Positions 37,501-49,156 of a stretch of DNA of 64,000 bases are shown piece after piece. Source of the stretch: Phaseolus vulgaris (taxonomy: Eukaryota; Streptophyta; Magnoliopsida; Fabales; Fabaceae); NCBI RefSeq assembly GCF_000499845.2, contig NC_023754.2:23222611-23286610 (forward strand), given 5' to 3'. Under the pieces are notes generated by a model. That model saw only the letters and a program-made list of their open reading frames with translations, was not told the origin of the DNA and did no database searches. Position 1 is the first letter of the stretch. Each line of letters opens with the position of its first letter. The position numbers were made by a program, and so were the translations under genes.

Positions 37501-40500
37501 TAGTGACTTTCTATGTTCAGGATATTTATTGCTAACTTTTAGGTGACTATATGAAATGGTAGATCATGTTTAGATATTTGTGTAATATGATGATACCTCC
37601 GCTTACACATGTATTTATTTTTTATTGTGATTCTATGGTTGGTTTCTGTTTCAGGAGATCATTTTTGTAAGATAAGAAAAGTAAATGAATTATTTTTCTT
37701 TCTCCCTCTGGTTTTACTTTATTTGTTACATGTAATGGAAGTTATTTGTTGGAATGCAAGTGAATTCAATGTGTTTCACAAACCTTGGATTTACTTAACT
37801 TGTTCTGGCTGCTCAATATTACATAAACATTATTGAGTGAATAAAACTATTATATTTGTCTTTAATCAACAATATACTTGTTCATATTTACTGTAAACAA
37901 AAGCTCTTTTCCATTGGGTGGGGATGGCTCCATTGATTAAATTTCTGACTCCAGTTTTGTCAAAAACTTCATATGAACTACGAATTGTTAAAATGTTTGG
38001 GAAAACATAATCCTTCAGAGTAGAAGTATAACCTAGTACAGGACCATTGGAGGCAAAACCACAATAATTTCATGCGCATATGCTTATGGAAACTTATCCA
38101 CGGTGGCTCCTTACCAAAGCCTCTTTGTTCGTGTCATGTATGTTAAATGCCACCTACATTCTTTGACCCTGAAAATAAGAGTAGTGGTTGACATACATCC
38201 AACTTCCACCCTGCATGCGTGGTTAACTGCGTGTAAATAGTTCTTTGTACCATATGTAGTTAACCACTGAGACAATCAATAATCTCAAGATACTATTAAT
38301 CTTGTGAGATAAAGTTAACCACTATTAGACATTTCAATAAGTAATATTGATAGTTACAATCATATACATTTACTCTTAACCACTTGTGAAGTAAAATTAG
38401 CCATGTTTACACATGTACTTAACCAAGTATCTAGGTGGACACCAGGTGGATGATTCCAGGGTGCATGTTGCACTTTTTTTCCTAAAAAAGAGTCAGTACA
38501 AGGTAAAGTGGTTCTCTGTTCACATCTCAAGCTCAAATGTCTGCAGTAGATCACTTTTAGCAGTGGTCTATATGTAAGATACGTGGACAAATTAGAAAGC
38601 TTTTACAACTGCATTTTTCTTATTTTAAAAGCACTTTTTTATTTGGAGGATGAATTGATGTAACACTTGTCTTATTAATTTCATAGTCTGGTCATCCCAC
38701 AATATCTTCAAAAGTGAGTGGTGGTTGCATAGGGATTTCAGCTTTAGTATTCAGTGGCTGTTCCTAGTAATCTTTGTCGATTTTTTTTTTGCTGAAGCTC
38801 CTGCTGGGGTTGGATATGAGTTGGATGTGTTAAAATATCTGTCATTTATTTGTCTTATACTTCTGTTATGTATCTGGCTGTACCATATTGTTATGCCAAC
38901 AATGTGCTATTTTTAAATAATTGCCTCTTACATTCCAGTTTGAAGTTTGTGCATTTTTCTGACTTTTATTGACTATCCAATAGGTCAGAGAACATGCTCG
39001 AAAACTTTTGGAGAAACACTTGAAGAAGCCATTCTTTAATGTCCGGTGAGCCTTGCATATATTATTTATGAGTTATACTATTGGTGCCTTGTTTATTTCT
39101 TTATTATTACTACAAAAATGACCTTATTCCTCTATGTGAGTTTAGGTACATGGATTACATGACATTGTTAGGCTCGATTAAAAATTAATTCTCAAGAATA
39201 TTATTAACCATGAGATCCCTTTCAACAAATTTTTCCAATGTCCTTATTCTCCCTTTACTACTTTTTTACAAAGCTAAAAACCATGTGATCTGCACCCCAG
39301 TCCTCCAACATCAATTAGTGTTTATTTCCGCATCAAATAATAACTTATGATGCTGTTTTCTGGCATCCTCTGCTGTGTTATGGGCTGGATTTATAATCAT
39401 TTCAATTTTTTTCTTATCTGTATCATATTAATATTCATATTTTACTCCTTCATCGCAATTAGAAAAACTATGGCTTGGCTTGCATTACTTTATACCAGGT
39501 AGCATATCAATTATTTATTAATCTTGCTTGTATGTGTTGAGTTCATGTGAAGGCATGGGACTTGAGGTAGGATATGGAATTGAAACTTTTATACTTTACT
39601 ACCAGTTGTTAGGATTATGGATAATATAGTACTCTATGACTGAGTTGACATTTATTACAATGGTATCATCCAATAATATCTTGGGACTTTTTCCATTTCT
39701 AAGTATATTAATACCGTTTTCACTTTGGTGTTACCACGTTTTATTATACTAGTGGAATCAGTATTACTTTTATCATTAAGGATATATAATTGTCTTTATC
39801 CTCTGCATTTTGCTTTATAATATTGCAATTTTACTTTCATTAAGGAGACCTTTATATTGGTCCATTGGATTATAATGTTCATTAATTGCTATATTGTGAT
39901 TGTTATTATGCATGTATATTTGATTATCTTAATTGGCTTGTTTATCTAATGTTAGTTATGGTGAAAATGTTGAACAAATGAGTGCGGAGGAATTTGAACG
40001 CGGCAAACTATGGTTAAGCGATACTTTTTCTCTAATAAGGTAAGTCCAATACAAGGATCTCAGCTGGTAGTTGTAACTTTTGGCATACTAAATTCAATCA
40101 TTTGTACATTCTTCCTCACATTTTTAGCTTGACTGCTGTTTTCTTTTATACATTTGTTAAGTTGCTTTAGTTTACTGGTTTCCTTTGCAGTTGTCTGTAA
40201 TTGAAACGTGATGCAATGCTATGATTAGTGGTGCAGTTGAATTTTTTTTTTTTAAATATGAAGGTTGAAATCTTTTAAATGAATGTTGAAGCAGGCAGTA
40301 GCAACTTTTTTTAGTGCATTTGGCTCTTTTATTATAACTGAATCTTCTACTGCAGTCTTACCACTAAATTTATATGGGTCTTGCTAACCAGTACCCCCAA
40401 GGCATTGGTTGAAGGATTAAAAAGGATAAAGTTTTTAATTGATTACACTGAGGGTTTAATCCTTGTTAGGTACCAATGGTGATGCATAAATTTTCAGGTC

Positions 40501-41880
40501 TCCTTATTTATTTGAAATGGTTTACATAGAAATGAATGACGAAGGATCCTAACATGAACCTTTTGATCTTGGATGTGTATTAGAATTATGTCAAAGTCTC
40601 TTTAATTTAATAGTTATTGTTGAATAGAAGTCTAATACCTAGATTTCTTAAACTGATGAAATTTAGTGCTGGGCTACTTGGTTGTTGATACTAGGTGTGA
40701 AGATGACTCCCTTCCAAATATAAGTTGGGTCCTCGACCTTGCAAAAGCCGCTGTTTTAAGGCACGGGGTGCGTGGACTTGTAATTGATCCTTATAATGAG
40801 CTCGATCATCAGCGACCTTCAAACCAGTAATTCTCTTAAAGGATACATCATAAATAAATCTCTCTCTAAGAACATGCTGTGTTACAAATCATTCTTTCTG
40901 TTGCCAAGCTGCCTTTATTGTTGTCTAGATAATGGATGGCTAATTGAGACTAATCTAGTTGTTGCAAAAACTTGCAGGACTGAAACAGAATATGTGAGTC
41001 AGATGCTTACCTTAATCAAACGTTTTGCACAACATCATGGATGCCATGTTTGGTTTGTAGCACATCCTAGGCAGGTTGGTAACAAAAACAGCTTTGGTTT
41101 CATCTGTTGTTATTTTACTCTTTCTGATATTCTTCCTTCTAATTTCGTAGCTGCATAATTGGGTTGGGGGTGCTCCTAATCTCTATGATATAAGTGGAAG
41201 TGCACACTTCATAAATAAGTGTGACAATGGAATTGTTATTCACCGAAATCGGGATCCTGAAGCTGGACCTATTGATCAAGTACAGGTGAGTGATTGCAGC
41301 ATATTTTGGTACCGAACTAAATAAAATATACTAACTTGAGCTTGTCTTAGGTTTGTGTTCGAAAGGTACGGAACAAGGTGGCAGGGACAATAGGTGAAGC
41401 CATATTGTTGTATAATAGGTGAATATATTTTTTCCTTGACTATTGTGCTAAAATGCGTTCACCTATTGCTTAATAAATAGTTTCATTATATTGGAGTAGC
41501 TTATCAGGGATTATGATGAAGCTTATCTTGATATCTTCATTCTTGTTGTGAATATAATGGCTACAGTCAGGTTTTCTAATCACTCACAGTACAGTTTCAC
41601 AGGTTTTCTTATGTGAACACCTGCAAAATATTTTATCCTCACAAACCCTTCAGACTGTGCTTACTTAAATGAACCAATCAAAACTAGTAAAGTCATAGTG
41701 AGATTTAGGTGTTATCCGATGACTTCATTGACTTGTACTGGAGTTTGAGGGGTGCAAGCAATTTTCTCCTGTTTGGCATAAACTTTAGCCCCCATAGTTA
41801 ACTCATTTTCTTTGGCAAATGGCAGGGTAACTGGAGAATATACGCCAACAGATAAGAAGCCAACTGATAAAAGGAAATAG
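31566..41880 (+). CDS. Twinkle homologue: organellar DNA primase-helicase
   Basis: Bifunctional T7-gp4-like primase-helicase for plastid/mitochondrial DNA replication. I read 21 exons, all phases consistent: 31566-31821, 31911-32041, 32577-32632, 32736-32793, 32882-32983, 33708-33791, 34237-34317, 34901-34966, 35045-35161, 35307-35354, 35444-35529, 35999-36059, 36478-36660, 37355-37486, 38984-39045, 39956-40039, 40695-40826, 40978-41074, 41151-41285, 41351-41418 and 41826-41880. This gives 697 residues, close to the roughly 700 of Arabidopsis Twinkle. An Arg/Ser/Pro/His-rich transit peptide precedes the zinc cysteines (CPEC, CFRGKC). TOPRIM: Glu280 in VEGEMD, and Asp342/Asp344 in LATDGDPPGQAL. 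Helicase: Walker A GVPNSGKS (454-461), Walker B GLVIDPYNE (Asp567), a later CHVWFVAHPRQ motif, and DISGSAHFINKCDNG. It ends PTDKKPTDKRK. No lesions were seen. Confidence 0.93.
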
Positions 41881-43730
41881 CAGTGAGACAATTCATTTTT
41901 CAGTAGTCTTGTATAGTGGTCGACAACAACTACGTCTTAAAATGAAGTTAGCATCTGATACTAGGATCGTGTCTAAAGCATGGCCATTCATCGGGGTGCC
42001 AGTTCGAGATCAACAGTGTTGGCTTGAATCTTAACATGGGTTGAGAAAATTGATTGTATGATATCATTATTTTTGGCTATTCATTATTGGAAGATCTAGT
42101 ATCCTATAGTTGCCCTTTTATAGGTGTTAGGATTACATCTTAATTTCATGTTGAAGTCCTGCATTTTAATCCTTGTATAGCGATATAGAGAGATTTGTAT
42201 GTCAGAGCCCCTTGAATGTCAATTCAACCAGCCAGTCGTTTTTTCCTTCAAGGTTGTTTACAATTTTGCAACTCCTATCTAGACTTGGCTTTAGTAGGTA
42301 AACACTCATTTTAATTCTTGATGTTATAAATTGTTATTTGCTATACTCCTCTTTCTATACAATATGATAGCAGATAATGTGTAAACTGATTAAGCCTGTG
42401 TTTGGACGAGTATTATACAAGCAATTTTAGAAAAAAATTATAAAATTGAAGTGTAGTTTAATTTATAGAAGTTTTTATTTATGTGATACATGTATCAATT
42501 TTTTAACATATTTCCAACCGTCCAAAATCCCACAGACCAGGCTGAACAACTAAGTGATGTCTAGACGAATATTTGGCATAGTTTTGCAAAGATTCTAAAC
42601 ACAGATACACAATCTAATAATGTTGTGTTTTCTTTTTTAAACCAAAAAGAGAAAAAAAAAGGGAAAAAAACAAGTCCTTCCAGCTTCGATGGTTGACTAA
42701 TTCCCAAACTAACATGGATGAAAGATTCCAAACTGAGCTTGATAAATGTGGTAAACTAAATCAGAATGAAATGTTAAAATGTTGTTTTCTTAAAAAAATA
42801 AAGTGCATATCTGTGACATTGATGGCCAAATCTTGCACATGTTGTGGTTTGTGATGTGCTAAACGAAGTGAAACAAACAACCAAATATTTTGGTAATCAT
42901 AAGATACCACATTTCAACATTATTCAACGGACGGGAACTCTTCTCTTGGTAGGCGTGGACATAATCTTATTAGTTAAATATACTTCCTTTTCTTAAAATA
43001 TTTCTTTTCTAGTTATATAACAATATTCAATTATTGCTTTGAGAAAAAAACAAAGTTATTAAATTATCATCTTAATTAAAACAATATTACACTGCAAATC
43101 CTATAGAGAAACATTAGTATAAACGTTAAATAGCAGGAAAAGAATAATGTGTAATATCAAGAACTGCATTATTGATCAGTCTAATTTAATCTAATTTTTT
43201 TTGTATAACATCAACTAATATTAGATTATACTATTGATGTTTATAATACTTTAATAAATGTGTTGTTTATGATTGTTTCTGTTTAATTAATGATATACAA
43301 AAAAAACATTGTATGTTGGAGAAAGAAAATAAAAAGGATAAAAAAAACCTGGGACAAAAAGCAAGAAAGAAAAATATGATGGTGATTGATGGGGCCAATG
43401 GTGATGGTGTCACGCCTGAATGTGCTGGCTTCCAGAGGAGCATAACTCTCGGGAAAAGGAAAATCCCTAACGGCTCCTCTGCGTTGGATCCACCTATGTG
43501 ACCGTTGCTGCCCTTAACCCCTTTTCAAACCTTTCAAATCACTATATATTACCCTCACAACTCACCCACCATCTTAAACATAGCATACACATTCGTACAC
43601 CTGTTTTTAGTTTCTATATTTTGGTGCATAAGCCTGGTGTCTGTTTGTTTTCTTAATAATAGATCTTTCATTTACCCTTTTTAAGTAATCTTGGTCTTCC
43701 CAAGTTTTCATTTTGTTTTCAATTGTAACC
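41881..43730. other. Intergenic region between Twinkle and the patellin gene
   Basis: Twinkle 3' UTR and flank (to about 42.35 kb), then A/T-rich DNA and the patellin promoter. A short stretch at 43.36-43.50 kb is less AT-rich and may hold promoter elements. No gene supported. Confidence 0.45.
43543..43549 (+). promoter_or_regulatory. Probable TATA box of the patellin gene
   Basis: TATATAT in the context CACTATATATTACCC, about 190 bases before the ATG at 43731, followed by a C/A-rich probable leader. Confidence 0.5.
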
Positions 43731-45592
43731 ATGACTGCTGAGGTTATGGCTCAAGAGGAGACCCAAACAGCTGAGGTTGTTGCTGTTGCTGAGCCCCAGA
43801 AAGAGGAGAAGGTTGCTGGAGAAAATGTGGAACCAAAGGAATCGTCTTTGGATGGAAAAAAGCCCAAAACGGTGGAGAAAAGCTCTTCTTACAAGGAAGA
43901 AAGCAACTTCCTTTCTGATCTCAAAGAGTTTGAAAGGAAGGCTTTGAATGAATTTAAGTCAAAGCTTGAGGAAGCTATCTTGGGTGGCACTCTTTTTGAG
44001 AAAGAAGAGTGCCTCCCAGAGAAGGAGGCTTCTGCTGAGAAGGAGGCTTCTGCTGAAAAGGAGGCTTCTGCTGAAAAAGAGGCCGAAGAGAAGAACGAAG
44101 CTGAAGGGAAGAAGGAGGAGGGGAAAAGTGTTGAGGTTGAGGAGAAGGGTGTGTGTCTTTGGGGAGTGCCCCTTTTGCCAAGCAAGGGAGCGGAAGGTAT
44201 TGATGTGGTTCTGTTGAAGTTTTTGAGGGCTAGGGAATTCAGAGTCAGTGATGCGTTTGAGATGCTGAAGAAGACCCTTAAGTGGAGAAAGGAATCGAAT
44301 ATTGATTCTTTGGTGGATGAGGATTTTGCCTCTGACTTGGCCTCTGCAGCTTACATGAATGGAGTTGATCATGAGGGGCACCCTGTATGCTATAACGTCT
44401 TTGGTGCATTTGAAAGTGAGGAGCTTTATCAGAAGACTTTTGGGACTGAGGAGAAGCGCAGTGAGTTCTTGAGATGGAGGTGCCAGATGATGGAGAAGGG
44501 TATTCAGAAGCTCAATTTGAAGCCGGGTGGCGTGTCTTCTTTGCTTCAAATCAATGACCTTAAGAACTCCCCTGGTCTTTCAAATAAGGAGCTTAGAGTT
44601 GCCACTAAGCAAACTGTTGCAATGTTACAAGACAATTATCCAGAAATGGTGGCAAAAAATGTAAGTTCTTTTCCCTTTTTGAATTGTTTTATAAGCTACA
44701 CTGGTCACAATAAATTGTCATTTTTATGTTTAAGGTATTTGATTATGAATGTGATTTTGTTTCATTGTAGATTTTCATCAACGTTCCTTTCTGGTATTAT
44801 GCTCTCAATGCCCTTTTATCTCCCTTCTTAACCCAAAGAACAAAGAGCAAAATTGTGGTTGCTCGTCCTAACAAGGTCACTGAAACATTGATCAAGTATG
44901 TTCCTATCCCATCCATTAAATTAACCATTTTGTTCATTGGATATTTCATTAGCATCCCGTTAATTATCTTAAATTCTTTGTATTCAAAAGGTACATTCCA
45001 ATCGAGGAGATCCCAGTTCAATATGGTGGTTTCAAGAGGGAAAATGATGCTGAGTTCTCTTCCCAAGATGGTGCTGTTTCAGAACTCATCCTCAAGGCTG
45101 GATCAACTGCAACCATTGAGATTCTTGCATTAGAGGTACTAACTTAAGTTTTATGTATTAATATAAGGACAAAACATTGATACAATTTCATATAAGTAGG
45201 TGCTTTGCTTTTGGTTTACAATCAGAATTGAAGTTTTAAAGTAAACTTTATGGTCAGAAAACAATGCCAAAAGCACCTAAGGAACTTCATAAAAATTTAT
45301 CATTATTTTTCATTTACTGGTTGCATCTCAACAGGTTGGAAACAGTGTGTGCTGGGATTTGAGTGTTCTGGGTTGGGAGGTAAGTTACAAGGAGGAATTT
45401 GTTCCCACTGATGAGGGTTCTTACACAGTTATTGTTCAAAAAGGAAAGAAAATGGGTTCACAAGAAGGGCCAGTTAGGAACAGTTTTAGGAACAATGAAG
45501 CAGGGAAAGTTTTCCTCACTATTGAGAACAATTCAAACAAGAAGAAGAGGGTACTGTATCGTTACAAGACTACCACCAACAGCTCCTTCTGA
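43731..45592 (+). CDS. Patellin-family protein (SEC14/CRAL-TRIO plus GOLD)
   Basis: Phosphoinositide-binding carrier acting in membrane trafficking and cell-plate formation in plants. Exons are 43731-44660, 44771-44895, 44991-45135 and 45335-45592, giving 485 residues. The acidic N-terminal region (about 1-145) is typical of patellins and includes a short tandem repeat of Glu-Lys-Glu-Ala-Ser-Ala (DNA about 44018-44080). The CRAL-TRIO N domain follows (VVLLKFLRAREFRVSDAFEM, LKWRKESNIDSLVDEDF), then the lipid-binding CRAL-TRIO domain (ASAAYMNGVDHEGHPVCYNV, LLQINDLKNSPGLSNKELR, NYPEMVAKNIFINVPFWYYA, VARPNKVTETLIKYIPIEEI, PVQYGG). The C-terminal GOLD domain (SVCWDLSVLGWEVSYKEEFV ... YRYKTTTNSSF) completes it. 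I chose 43731 over an in-frame ATG at 43713 because MTAEVMAQEE matches the usual acidic start. By position it corresponds to Arabidopsis At1g30690 (PATL4, from memory), but the subgroup is not certain. Confidence 0.92.
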
Positions 45593-47232
45593 GGAATTGA
45601 TTAGTTGTGTGAGAGACTGAAAAATCTTGAGCTATTCTTTCATTGTTGTTCATTGGTTTATTCATTTTTTTTGCCTGAAGAGTGAAATTGATTGAAAGTT
45701 CATTCATTTTTTCTGAGCCAATAATGTATCTAATATTTTGATGTAAATGTTAAGAGTGTGTCTGCTTCAATTTATAGCTTATGCATTTTTTAGTTTTATT
45801 GATATTTTAATTTACACGTACTTTTCCTAATGTTTAATCACTTATTATGTATAGCAAAATAAAAAAAAAAGTCATTTTCAGTTTTTTTAACATACCAGTT
45901 TTAGTTTTTGACAGTCAACTTTTTTTAATACATGCTTCGTAAATTCTACAAAAACAGCTCTTTTACCCAAAGGGGTATTTTTTTATAATAAAAATCAATA
46001 TTATTCAATTGTTTGATAATTAGAGAGGAAAAAAATTATTAATAAAAATAAGGTTATTTAAATGAAAATAAAAATATTTTGAATTAATTTTGTTTGTAAT
46101 AGTTACCTAAAATTTAATAAAGTTTTTTTTAGAAAAAATTGAGAATTAATTTATTAAGAATTTGAATTATTTAGAAACTTTAAAGGTTAACTATTTTTTT
46201 TTTGCATAATACTTAATTTTTTATTCTAATATAATCATTTAAAAAATTGAACGACAAGCAATTATTTACTACAGTTATTTAATGGAAACAAATATAGTAT
46301 TATACATAAATTCCACAACACACAATTCACCATATGATTGATACATACGAAATATATATATACTACCACTAGCAAAATATAAAGATCATTGTTCATATAA
46401 AAACTTCTACTTTACAACTGATATTTCTAATAAAATATTATATTATAATGAAATAATATTTTTTTAGTTGTAAGGTAAATGTAGAAGTCAAAAGAGTGTG
46501 TTAAGATATAATAACTTAAATGGTATTAATGGTTACATTTCTATTAAGTTAACTTTTTTAGTTTATTAAAATTTGTTTGACATATTTTATAATATTTTTT
46601 ATTATCTAGTGACATATATTAATTTTAAAATAGAAAAGAGATATACTGGCTAGATATATTAATTTCAATTATATGATCAGTAGATTTCATCCATGCTGGT
46701 TAGAATTTTGTCCATTTAATCTAATGTTTTACTCAAAATTCAAAGAAATTACGTGAGAAATCAATTTTGTTTTTGCTAATTATGAGAGAAATCAAATATA
46801 CTTTATGAAAATTAAATCAATTAAATTTCATAACAGATGTAATTCATCCAGCAAAAAGTTAATCTATAAAAATAATATTTAGTATTTTTTCATTTAGTAA
46901 TTAAAAAGATTTATTAGAAAGTATAGTATTATTAATTTATCAAACAACTTCAAACTAAGTGTGGAAAAAAACACATAAATAATATTTTTAACATAAAAAT
47001 AATACTCTAAATGAAAATAATATCCAGTCATTTTTTAAAATAGTTAAAATATTTATTTATTTATTTGACAATACGTTATTTTTCTTATTTTTCAATTCTT
47101 TCACCATTTTACCTATTATTGCTATTTTTATATTTCAATATTTCTTTTTACAATTTGACTGACACGGCCTTTTTTATGTATAACCTTTAAACAAAAATAA
47201 GTGAATTTGAAAAAAAACATACATAATTTGAG
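45593..47232. other. Intergenic AT-rich DNA
   Basis: Patellin 3' UTR to about 45.8 kb, then strongly A/T-rich sequence. No gene or bounded repeat recognised before the small MULE. Confidence 0.5.
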
Positions 47233-47241
47233 AAACTCAAT
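47233..47241. repeat. Target-site duplication, left copy (9 bp) of small MULE
   Basis: AAACTCAAT, repeated exactly at 47964-47972 on the other side of the element. Confidence 0.88.
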
Positions 47242-47963
47242 GCCACATTCTCTCTGCACCCAACACATTCTAACTGGCAACCAATCATTTAATAGTAAAA
47301 GATGAATATACCCTTAATGAAATCCTGAAAACTATAATTGTGATATGCACCCAATGACCTGCACCAACCCTATTCTTCTGTTCTTCCATTCCATTGTGTC
47401 TACCGCAGCCACCGTAAGCTACCGTGTTGTGCAGCCACCGTGAGCAAGCTTATTGTCCAACCACCGTGAGCGACGTTCTTCTCCAATCTTCTGCACCCAC
47501 CGTGACCTCCATTATCGCAGGCAGAGCACCAGATTCGAAGGTACGTCATGCTTCCGGATATTTTTATCCATAAGTGAGTGAGAGTTGCGGATATTTTTAT
47601 CCGCAAGTGACTTTTGAGAGGTGCGGATATTTTTATCCGTAAGGAAGTTTGGGGTCCGGATAATTTTATCCGTAAGTTTGTTTTGACTTACGGATATTTT
47701 TATCCGGAATATAGTTGGGTCCGAATATTTTTATCCGTAGGCACAACTGTGGCTGGCTTCTGGATATTTTTATCCGTAGGCACAACTGTGGCTTCCAGAT
47801 ATTTTTATCCGTAAGTAACGATCAGTTCCGGATATTTTTATCCGTAAGCAACGAGCAGTTCCGGATATTTTTATCCGTAAATGAAGAAGACAAGGGCATT
47901 TTAGGATTTTTAAAAGTGTATCGGGTGCCAGTCACAATTGATCGGGTGCAGGAAGCAATTGCC
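47242..47963. mobile_element. Non-autonomous 722-bp MULE derivative of the 6.3-kb element
   Basis: The ends match the large element: the left end is GCCACATTCTCTCTGCACCC, and the right end (47877-47963) is nearly identical to 26100-26186. A perfect 9-bp target duplication, AAACTCAAT, flanks it. It keeps the left subterminal CACCGTGA-type repeats (47410-47510) and one array of the GGATA...TATCC palindrome, but has lost both genes. It could have moved only with transposase supplied in trans, and the full element in this same window belongs to the right family to supply it. Confidence 0.9.
47551..47880. repeat. Palindromic GGATATTTTTATCC array (10 units) in the small MULE
   Basis: Ten units at 31-38 base spacing, most reading CCGGATATTTTTATCCGTAA or a one-base variant, with linkers such as TAGGCACAACTGTGGC repeated. 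The core is more uniform here than in the large element. Translation across it gives repeated FIR/YFYP-like peptides that I regard as meaningless. Confidence 0.87.
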
Positions 47964-47972
47964 AAACTCAAT
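47964..47972. repeat. Target-site duplication, right copy (9 bp) of small MULE
   Basis: AAACTCAAT, identical to the left copy at 47233-47241. Confidence 0.88.
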
Positions 47973-48800
47973 TATCATGTCTGTCTAGCAAAACACAAAT
48001 GCGTTGGGCTTTTAATAAAACTTAAGCTGGGCATAAAAAAATTATGGTACTCAAAACCACATCAAGTTTGGCAATTATTTTGTACATCCCCATGTTTTCT
48101 ATCTGTACCCCTATCTGTAAGTGAAAGACTAAAATCGATTTTTTTTCCCAATTAGACATATTTATATAAAAAAAAATTAGGGCATTTTTAATTTTAATGT
48201 TTTATTAATTTTAAAATATTATATTTTTTTTTGTAGATTAATTATTTTAATTATATTTATTTTACTTTCAATTGTTGTGAATATTTCCATTGTGTATTTA
48301 TCATTAATCTTATACTGTATCCTACAATATCTTCATTCAAACTTAAAATAAAGTAAAAAACATAACGTACTTTAAAAATAAACAACATATTCAAAATAAA
48401 ATTAAAATGCACGATGTAATATAAAAATAATTAAAATAAAACAAACTTATCATATGTCAATATTGATATATTGAAGTATAATTAAGAAATATTAAAATAA
48501 ATATTGTAAACAGTATAATAGTTAAAATAAACAAAATAATCACTATAAAAAAATTATTAAATATAAATTAATTTTAAAGATAAAATAATTAGTCACTATA
48601 TTAACTAAATTAGATACTAATTTAGTTATTGGTATTTAAAATAATTTTTAAATTTATATTTATTTAGATACCAAAATTTTTACTATCAATTTTAAAATCT
48701 AAAGTTCTTGGTAGTTAATTAGATTTTAATTTAAAAAATAATAAATATAAAATTATTTAGATATTAATAATTCTTTTAATCTATAAAATTAGTTATTTTT

Positions 48801-49156
48801 CATTACAAGAAAATCATGAAATATAAACCAATTTTTAGAAACTAAAAAAAGCTGTTATAGTGACTAAATTAGAGACCATTTTAGAAATTAAAAAAAATGA
48901 TTTATAAATTAGTTTATATTATTGTTAAATAGTTTCTAAATTGGTATCTAATTAGCTACCAATGTTTTAACTACCAATTATTTAGATTCTAAATTTGGTA
49001 GCAAAAACTTTGGATTAGATACCAATTTAAAAACTATTTAACAATAATATAAACTAATTTAGAAACAAAAAAATAATTTAGTCTCTAAAAATGCTATCTA
49101 ATTTAGTCACTACAACAACTAATTATTTTTTGTATTTCATGATTTTTTTTGTAGTG
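48801..49156. mobile_element. CACTA-like MITE forming a long hairpin
   Basis: The left end is CATTACAAGAAAATCATGAA. The right end, reverse-complemented, is CACTACAAAAAAAATCATGA, which resembles the CACTACAAGAAAA ends of En/Spm (CACTA) elements. The flanking 3-mers are TTT on both sides (weak in such A/T-rich DNA). Most of the interior is also inverted: for example TTATATTATTGTTAAATAGT on the left pairs with ACTATTTAACAATAATATAA on the right, so a transcript would fold into a roughly 350-base hairpin. No coding capacity. Confidence 0.65.

Noticed and set aside
38160..38470. Possible MITE in Twinkle intron 14 (TTAACCAC-rich segment)
   Set aside because: Repeated GGTTAA/TTAACC motifs and a CACCCTG at each side are suggestive, but the ends do not align well enough and no target duplication was found.
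43889..44549. Long antisense frames opposite the patellin first exon
   Set aside because: They arise from the Glu/Lys-rich codon pattern of the patellin N-terminus; composition is low-complexity and no splice or start support exists.
47551..47880. Regularly spaced repeats that look like a CRISPR array
   Set aside because: Plant nuclear context, no cas genes, degenerate repeats with similar linkers instead of unique spacers, and clear MULE ends with a 9-bp duplication around it.
47614..48155. Open frames encoding repeated FIR/YFYP peptides
   Set aside because: They are translations of the palindrome array and flanking transposon end, with no start context or conserved domain.
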